From NCBI GenBank assembly GCA_934247125.1, contig CAKQIZ010000038.1, forward strand, positions 1 through 18,546: DNA of 18,546 nucleotides, given 5' to 3'. This DNA is from an uncultured Clostridia bacterium (GTDB lineage: Bacteria > Bacillota > Clostridia > Peptostreptococcales > Anaerovoracaceae). The notes under the pieces were generated by a model. That model made no database searches. It was not told the DNA's origin and worked only from the letters and a program-made list of their open reading frames with translations. A program made the position numbers and the translations under genes. Of the stretch, positions 14,509-18,546 are shown in pieces (position 1 is the stretch's first letter; each line of letters begins with the position of its first letter).

Positions 14509-16605
14509 TTACTTTTGCACAGCCTTGCCGTCGTCCAACAGGTTGGTCATATTTTTTAAGCTGATGCCCAAGGTGGAGCTGTTGTGCAGCAGAGCCGAGG
14601 CGGTAGGGGGCAGGATGCCCGCCACGCCCAGCACGATCAGCGACAGGTTAAAGCCTACAATGAAGCGGTAGCTGCCGTGGATGCGCTGCATGAGCGCCTC
14701 GCTGAGTTTGCGCAGTGTAACCAGCGCAAAAAGGTCGTTTGAGGCAACCGTGATGTCGGCGATCTCGCGGGCGATGGCAGCGCCGGTGGAAATGGCAATG
14801 CCGGTGTCCGCTTCCGACAAAGCGGGGGAGTCGTTCACGCCGTCGCCCACCATAAGGACAGTATGCCCTTTGGCTTTTTCGCTGCGGATAAAGGCGGCTT
14901 TGTCCTCCGGCAGGACCTCGGCATAAACCGCGTCTACGCCCACCTCGGCGGCGACAGCCTCTGCCGTGCGGCGGTTGTCGCCGGTCATCATGACCACGTT
15001 GGAAAAACCGCAGCTGTGCAGCGCCCGAATGGCATCGCGTGCTTCGCGGCGCAGCGGGTCATGGATGCAGAGAACCGCCGCCAACTCGCCGTCTATGCAG
15101 AGATACAGGTGGGAATAGGCGTCGGACAGGGCATCGAATTTTGCCTGTTCCCCCTGCGGAATGCGGCAGCCCTCGTCCTCAAATACGAAGTGTGCACTGC
15201 CGATGAGGACTTTTTTGCCCTCCACCCGGCTGGAGATCCCGTGCGCCACCACATACTGCACCTGAGAATGATATTCCTCGTGCGCCAGCCCGCGCCGCTT
15301 TGCCTCCTCGACCACGGCGTTTGCCATGGAATGGGGATAGTGTTCCTCCAAGCAGGCGGCAAGGCGCAGCATTTCGGCTTCGTTTTGCCCGCCAAAGGGT
15401 ACGATCTGGGCAACCTTCGGCGCAGCATAGGTCAGCGTGCCGGTCTTATCGAATACGATGGTGTCCGCCTTGGCAACGGATTCCAGAAAGCGCCCGCCCT
15501 TGACGGAGATGCGCTGTCCGCTGCTTTCCCGCATGGCGGACAGCACCGCAATGGGGATGGCCAGCTTGAGTGCGCAGGAAAAATCCACCATCAGGACTGC
15601 CAGCGTTTTGGTCATATTGCGGGTCAGCAGGTAGGTGGCGGCTGTGCCGCCCAGCGTATAGGGCACCAGCTTGTCTGCCATACGGGATGCCTTGTCCTCG
15701 GCGGTGGATTTCAGCTTTTCCGACTCCTCGATCATCCGCACGACACGGTCATAGCGTCCGCTGCCGACTGCCTTTTCCACGCAGACGACACATTCGCCTT
15801 CCTCAACCACGGTTCCGGCAAAAACGGGGCTGCCGGGGCGCTTGGACACCGGCAGGGATTCGCCGGTCAGCGAGGCTTGGTTCACCAGCGCTTCGCCCTC
15901 GGCTACGCGCCCGTCCAGCGGGATCATACCGCCGGTGCGTATCACAATGCGGTCGCCGGGGCGGATGTCGTTTACCTTGGTCAGAACCTCGGTGCCGTTT
16001 ACCTGCTGCCACACGCTGTCCACCTGCAGGCTCATGGCGCTGGCAAGGTCCGCCACGGATTTCTTGTGCGTCCAGTCCTCCAGGAGCTCGCCCAGCCGCA
16101 GCATAAACATAACCGAACCGGCGGTGGAGAAATCGCCCCGCACAAGGGACACCGTTACGGCGGTGGCGTCCAGCACGGCGACCGACAACTGACGATGCCA
16201 CAGCGCCGAAATACCCTCGCGGATATATTTAATAGAGCGAACCACCGCCAGCGCCGAGGTCACGGGCAGCGGCAAAAACAGCTTGGAAAGGCACCGCCGT
16301 ATGACGGTGTCCGCCAGCTTGTCCTCAAATTCCCGGTTCAGCGCGCGGGAGGTATGCTCCGGCACAAGGCTGCACTTTTCTGCCTTGGCAAAGGAAAAGC
16401 GAGCCAGTGCCTGAAGGAGAATTTCCCGGTCAGCCGCATACACCACAATGGCGTCCTGCGTGCGGTCAAAGACCTTGACGCTTTGCACGCCGTCTACAGC
16501 CAGCAGGTAGTATTCCAGCACATCTGCCTGCTGCAGCGTCATCCGCCCGCAGCACAGATGCACCCGCAGCCGCCCGGGTAAATCGTGTAGGATCGTGCAT
16601 TTCAT
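14509..16605 (-). CDS. P1B-type heavy-metal-translocating P-type ATPase with SCALK membrane motif
   Basis: 698-residue membrane ATPase. Residues 1-70 look like an HMA_2-type domain (LPGRLRVHLCCG) without the CxxC metal site. TGES is at 247-250, the phosphorylated aspartate D386 is in DKTGT, and HYPHS at about 422-426 stands where SEHP is usual. MTGDN is near 540-544 and GDGVNDSPAL near 588-597. The last helices contain HNSSTLGISLKNMTNLL. In the metal-path helix the usual CPC/SPC/TPC/CPH triad is replaced by FSCALK (342-347), with no proline at that place, so metal choice cannot be read from the classic groups. It is the last gene of the metal operon, 3 bases after the small anchored protein gene, with a weak ribosome binding site that suggests coupling. 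It probably exports a transition metal. Confidence 0.92.
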   Translation of the reverse strand: MKCTILHDLPGRLRVHLCCGRMTLQQADVLEYYLLAVDGVQSVKVFDRTQDAIVVYAADREILLQALARFSFAKAEKCSLVPEHTSRALNREFEDKLADTVIRRCLSKLFLPLPVTSALAVVRSIKYIREGISALWHRQLSVAVLDATAVTVSLVRGDFSTAGSVMFMLRLGELLEDWTHKKSVADLASAMSLQVDSVWQQVNGTEVLTKVNDIRPGDRIVIRTGGMIPLDGRVAEGEALVNQASLTGESLPVSKRPGSPVFAGTVVEEGECVVCVEKAVGSGRYDRVVRMIEESEKLKSTAEDKASRMADKLVPYTLGGTAATYLLTRNMTKTLAVLMVDFSCALKLAIPIAVLSAMRESSGQRISVKGGRFLESVAKADTIVFDKTGTLTYAAPKVAQIVPFGGQNEAEMLRLAACLEEHYPHSMANAVVEEAKRRGLAHEEYHSQVQYVVAHGISSRVEGKKVLIGSAHFVFEDEGCRIPQGEQAKFDALSDAYSHLYLCIDGELAAVLCIHDPLRREARDAIRALHSCGFSNVVMMTGDNRRTAEAVAAEVGVDAVYAEVLPEDKAAFIRSEKAKGHTVLMVGDGVNDSPALSEADTGIAISTGAAIAREIADITVASNDLFALVTLRKLSEALMQRIHGSYRFIVGFNLSLIVLGVAGILPPTASALLHNSSTLGISLKNMTNLLDDGKAVQK

Positions 16606-16608
16606 GGG

Positions 16609-16878
16609 TTATTCCGCCTGGCTTTCCTCGGCGGAGGCATCCTCCACCACGGCTTCGCCCTCAGCCTGTGCGCGCTGGTCGTTGATCGCCTTTGCTTCGG
16701 CGTAAATGTCGTCGGCACTCTCGCGCACGGCGGTTGCGGTGGTCATTACGCTTTCCTTGGCGCGCAGTGCGGCGGCGGTGGTGTGGGCATAGACCTTTTT
16801 GGCGTCCTTACTGCTCAACAGCTTGACACCCACCGTGCCAAACAAAACGCCTGCTGCAAACAAACTAACCTTTTTCAT
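16609..16878 (-). CDS. Small membrane-anchored protein, DUF6110-like
   Basis: 89-residue protein with a hydrophobic N-terminal segment (MKKVSLFAAGVLFGTVGVKL) followed by a charged, alanine-rich, probably helical region and an acidic C-terminal tail (AEGEAVVEDASAEESQAE). It resembles DUF6110 proteins, which I recall as neighbours of P1B ATPases and HMA proteins in Clostridia; this is from memory and not verified. There are no cysteines or histidine clusters for metal binding. AGGAGG lies 9 bases before the ATG. Its position between the HMA protein and the ATPase, with only 3 bases to the latter, suggests a partner or assembly factor for the pump. The biochemical function is unknown. Confidence 0.75.
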   Translation of the reverse strand: MKKVSLFAAGVLFGTVGVKLLSSKDAKKVYAHTTAAALRAKESVMTTATAVRESADDIYAEAKAINDQRAQAEGEAVVEDASAEESQAE

Positions 16879-16952
16879 ACTTTTTGTCCTCCTATAAATG
16901 TGTATATGTCAAACCGACAGCCGAGAAAATTCGGTGCCGGGATGAACCTCAG

Positions 16953-17213
16953 TTACCCCTTTTTAAAAAAGTGGAAAAATCCCGTCTTTTCATACGGCTT
17001 CACGCTGATTTCCTCAGCGTGGTAGCCGGTTGCGTCAATGGCGGCGCGCAGGGCGGTTTCGTCCGGCGCTTGCTCGGAGAGAATGACTGTTTCGCCCTTA
17101 CCGTGCGAGGAAGTGACATTTTTAACGGGGAACGCGCGGCGAACGGCATCGTTGATGTGCGACTCACACATCGAACACGCCATACCGCTTACCTTTACGG
17201 TGGTTTGCATCAT
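16953..17213 (-). CDS. Heavy-metal-associated (HMA) domain protein, CopZ-like
   Basis: 86-residue soluble protein with the HMA signature GMACSMCESH (residues 10-19); C13 and C16 form the CxxC site that binds Cu(I), Zn(II) or similar soft metals. The fold TTVKVSGMAC, helix, then V-(T/S) strands and a second helix (ETALRAAIDATGYHA) matches ferredoxin-like metallochaperones. The C-terminus adds a short aromatic, basic tail (KTGFFHFFKKG). Two adjacent ATG codons are possible starts; the first is given. It sits 31 bases after the ZIP gene and 74 bases before the DUF6110-like gene. Since the ATPase N-terminal domain lacks CxxC, this separate protein may provide the metal-delivery site for the pump. 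Confidence 0.9.
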   Translation of the reverse strand: MMQTTVKVSGMACSMCESHINDAVRRAFPVKNVTSSHGKGETVILSEQAPDETALRAAIDATGYHAEEISVKPYEKTGFFHFFKKG

Positions 17214-17244
17214 AGTGCAGTACCTTCTTTCTCAAATCAAAATT

Positions 17245-18021
17245 TTATCCCAGCGCCACATCCAGCACCATCATCACGCTGAATCCGACGGCAAAGAACA
17301 CGGTGCCAAGGTTGGAGTGCCGCCCCTGCGACATTTCGGGGATCAGCTCCTCCACCACGACATAGAGCATGGCGCCCGCCGCAAAGCTCAAAAGATACGG
17401 CAGCGCGGGAATTACCAGCTGCGCGGCAAGAATCGTCAGCACTGCGCCGATTGGCTCGACCACGCCCGAAAGCACCCCGCCCGCAAACGCCTTGGCTTTG
17501 CTTTCCCCCTCGGCGCGCAGGGGCATCGAGATGATGGCGCCCTCCGGGAAATTCTGGATCGCAATGCCAAGGGACAGCGCCAGCGCGCTTGCCGCCGTGA
17601 TCTGCGAACTGCCCGCCAGAAACCCCGCGTACATCACGCCGACCGCCATTCCTTCCGGGATGTTGTGCAGCGTCACCGCCAGTACCATCATGGTGGTGCG
17701 TTCCAGCGTGCTTTTGGGTCCCTCCGCCTGGTCGCTGCCAATGTGCAGGTGGGGGATCAGATGGTCAAGCGCCAGCAAAAACAGCACGCCGAACCAGAAC
17801 CCCGCAAACGCCGGGAAAAACGCGAACCGTCCCAGCCCCGCCGACTGGTCAATGGCGGGGATCAGCAGGCTCCAGATGGACGCCGCCACCATCACACCGG
17901 CGGCAAAGCCCGCCAGGGAGCGCTGCACCAGATCGCCCAGCGAACGCCGCATAAAAAATACGCACGCCGCGCCCAGCGATGTACCCAAAAAGGGAATCAG
18001 TATGCCCCAGAACGTTTCCAT
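17245..18021 (-). CDS. ZIP family divalent metal transporter
   Basis: 258-residue polytopic membrane protein with about eight helices. The ZIP metal-site motifs are clear: HNIPEGMAVG in helix 4 and QNFPEGAIISMP in helix 5, with a histidine-containing loop (DHLIPHLHIGSDQ) before helix 4. VVEPIGAVL and VVEELIPE are further typical motifs. ZIP proteins move Zn, Mn, Fe or related ions into the cytoplasm. The ATG at 18019-18021 is chosen because AAAGGAGG lies 10 bases upstream; a TTG ten codons earlier would place that ribosome binding site inside the gene. It is the first gene of the metal operon, preceded by a perfect TATAAT promoter and a structured leader. Co-transcription with an export-type ATPase is unusual. 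Confidence 0.93.
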   Translation of the reverse strand: METFWGILIPFLGTSLGAACVFFMRRSLGDLVQRSLAGFAAGVMVAASIWSLLIPAIDQSAGLGRFAFFPAFAGFWFGVLFLLALDHLIPHLHIGSDQAEGPKSTLERTTMMVLAVTLHNIPEGMAVGVMYAGFLAGSSQITAASALALSLGIAIQNFPEGAIISMPLRAEGESKAKAFAGGVLSGVVEPIGAVLTILAAQLVIPALPYLLSFAAGAMLYVVVEELIPEMSQGRHSNLGTVFFAVGFSVMMVLDVALG

Positions 18022-18054
18022 CGGTTCGTCGCCTCCTTTGCGGGTTTGCAAACA

Positions 18055-18066
18055 CTAACCCTAACC
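18055..18066. repeat. Tandem CTAACC words in the ZIP leader
   Basis: Two adjacent copies of CTAACC (18055-18066) recur as the arms of the inverted repeat at 18103-18128. On the mRNA these read GGTTAG twice and can pair with the CUAACC arm of that hairpin, which would enclose the second terminator-like hairpin. Confidence 0.5.
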
Positions 18067-18071
18067 TCTTG

Positions 18072-18093
18072 AAAAAGCTGCCCAACAGGCAGC
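18072..18093 (-). terminator. Terminator-like hairpin in the ZIP operon leader
   Basis: On the minus strand GCTGCC (18088-18093) pairs with GGCAGC (18077-18082) around a 5-base loop, followed by TTTTT (18072-18076). It stands about 50 bases before the ZIP start codon and downstream of the promoter, so it is placed to attenuate transcription. Confidence 0.6.
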
Positions 18094-18102
18094 CTTCGGC
18101 AG

Positions 18103-18128
18103 CAATGGTTAGAACGGGCTAACCATTG
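18103..18128. promoter_or_regulatory. Perfect 10-bp inverted repeat in the ZIP leader
   Basis: CAATGGTTAG (18103-18112) and CTAACCATTG (18119-18128) are perfect complements around AACGGG. It may act as an RNA hairpin between the two terminator-like hairpins, or as a DNA operator. The GGTTAG/CTAACC arms resemble DtxR-family boxes, but the spacer is longer than in those. Confidence 0.6.
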
Positions 18129-18135
18129 CGCCTTG

Positions 18136-18158
18136 AAAAAGCCGCCCTTGGCAGCTTT
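18136..18158 (-). other. 5'-terminal hairpin of the ZIP operon mRNA
   Basis: AAAGCTGCC (18150-18158) pairs with GGCGGCTTT (18138-18146) around 3 bases, with one wobble, and a run of T residues follows. The predicted transcription start is near 18160, so this hairpin would form at the very 5' end. It probably stabilises the mRNA rather than terminating it. Confidence 0.5.
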
Positions 18159-18166
18159 TCGGTCAT

Positions 18167-18195
18167 ATTATACTGCGCCCTGTCCGGTTTTGCAA
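18167..18195 (-). promoter_or_regulatory. Sigma-A promoter of the ZIP-HMA-ATPase operon
   Basis: On the minus strand TTGCAA (18190-18195) is 17 bp from a perfect TATAAT (18167-18172), with an AT-rich palindromic tract just upstream that could strengthen it. Confidence 0.78.
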
Positions 18196-18276
18196 GGGAA
18201 TGGGGTAAAAAATTGCAATTTTTTTGTAAAGCAGGCTTTTGCGAAGGCGCAGCCCTGCCGGCTTTCGGCGCTGCGG

Positions 18277-18305
18277 TTGACAGGGCGGCACGCGCGTGCT
18301 ATTAT
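18277..18305 (+). promoter_or_regulatory. Sigma-A promoter of mnmA
   Basis: A perfect TTGACA (18277-18282), a 17-bp GC-rich spacer and TATTAT (18300-18305) precede mnmA, giving a leader of about 70 bases. Confidence 0.8.
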
Positions 18306-18382
18306 ATCCTACAAGAATAGTATGTTAATAAGGCACGGGCGATATACGTTGATAGCGCCCGCTGCATAAAGGAGTTAAAAAA

Positions 18383-18546
18383 ATGCCCGTAACAAACAAA
18401 AACACCGCCTTGATTGCCATGAGCGGCGGCGTGGACAGCTCGGTGGCTGCGTACCTGATGGCAGAGCAAGGCTATGACTGCGTCGGCACAACGATGCGGC
18501 TGTACCGCAACGAGGATATCGGGCTGGGGTGCTTTCATACCTGCTG
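18383..18546 (+). CDS. mnmA: tRNA-specific 2-thiouridylase MnmA, N-terminal part
   Basis: Partial gene running off the right edge; 54 codons are visible. The protein starts [20 protein letters not shown], and the SGGVDSS PP-loop binds ATP for adenylation of U34 in tRNA Lys, Glu and Gln. [20 protein letters not shown] and [14 protein letters not shown] then match the clostridial MnmA pattern. It carries out the sulfur transfer step of 2-thiouridine formation using sulfur relayed from cysteine desulfurase. AAGGAG lies 8 bases before the ATG. It is divergent from the metal operon with its own promoter, so a functional link to the metal genes is not implied. The catalytic cysteines are beyond the window. 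Confidence 0.92.
   Translation, partial: MPVTNKNTALIAMSGGVDSSVAAYLMAEQGYDCVGTTMRLYRNEDIGLGCFHTC

Larger units (their letters stand above)
18022..18382. promoter_or_regulatory. Divergent control region between metal operon and mnmA (overview)
   Basis: This 361-base region has no gene. It contains the ZIP operon leader with hairpins and repeats (18055-18158), the ZIP promoter (18167-18195), an AT palindrome AAAAAATTGCAATTTTTT (18207-18224) that could act as an UP element, a GC-rich hairpin CGCAGC/GCTGCG (about 18248-18275), the mnmA promoter (18277-18305), and a small hairpin CGGGCG/CGCCCG (18336-18361) in the mnmA leader. Confidence 0.7.

Noticed and set aside
14863..16581. Plus-strand open frame of 572 codons opposite the P-type ATPase
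   Set aside because: The minus-strand ATPase has every family motif across this span; the antisense frame is a by-product of its GC-rich codons.
18055..18066. Telomere-like CTAACC tandem repeat
   Set aside because: Only two units; its words recur as hairpin arms nearby, so leader RNA pairing is the simpler explanation.
18103..18128. DtxR/MntR-type metal-regulator box
   Set aside because: The arms GGTTAG and CTAACC are right in part, but the 6-base gap and flanks differ from the known box. An RNA hairpin explains the repeat equally well, so no named operator is claimed.

Overview
The window looks like a chromosomal segment of a Gram-positive anaerobe of the Clostridia, most likely an Oscillospirales/Ruminococcaceae-type gut bacterium. 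This is inferred from moderately high GC in genes with AT-rich intergenic regions, strong AGGAGG ribosome binding sites, textbook sigma-A promoters with 17-bp spacers, a lipoprotein solute-binding protein, a YheO-type regulator, and the clostridial style of the MnmA N-terminus. No rRNA, tRNA, CRISPR array, phage gene or insertion sequence was seen.

Region 1 (1-10726, all minus strand) is one long operon read right to left from a strong promoter at 10698-10726. Its order is ridA, a metal-dependent amidohydrolase, an AbgB-like M20 amidohydrolase, a luciferase-like (LLM) flavin/F420 oxidoreductase, an oligopeptide-type ABC transporter (permease, permease, lipoprotein, ATPase, ATPase), and the start of an S9 prolyl-oligopeptidase-family peptidase cut by the window edge. 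It reads as uptake plus stepwise hydrolysis and redox processing of a peptide- or amide-linked compound of unknown identity. Hairpins flank the lipoprotein gene, and the one downstream resembles a leaky terminator.

Region 2 (10540-14430) holds a Mer-like LLM oxidoreductase (minus) divergent from a CodB-like NCS1 permease (plus), followed convergently by a YheO-type PAS/HTH regulator (minus). The combination LLM + RidA + nucleobase-type permease resembles the parts list of the Rut pyrimidine pathway, and LLM + M20 + ABC importer resembles the Bacillus Yxe/Ytm sulfur-salvage clusters. It matches neither. The permease mRNA has a ~150-nt leader with a strong intrinsic terminator and a possible antiterminator, so it is a riboswitch/attenuator candidate. 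The ridA operon also starts with a terminator-like hairpin that has alternative pairings. A near-palindrome sits between -35 and -10 of the ridA promoter and is repeated 38 bp upstream. Partial copies lie between the divergent LLM and permease promoters, suggesting one shared regulator, plausibly the YheO-type protein.

Region 3 (14509-18195, minus strand) is a metal operon: ZIP transporter, small CxxC metal-binding protein, a small membrane-anchored protein (DUF6110-like), and a P1B-type ATPase with an unusual Ser-Cys-Ala-Leu-Lys membrane motif. Its leader contains three hairpins and repeated CTAACC/GGTTAG words. Region 4 (18277-18546, plus) is the promoter and first 54 codons of mnmA (tRNA 2-thiouridylase), cut by the window end.
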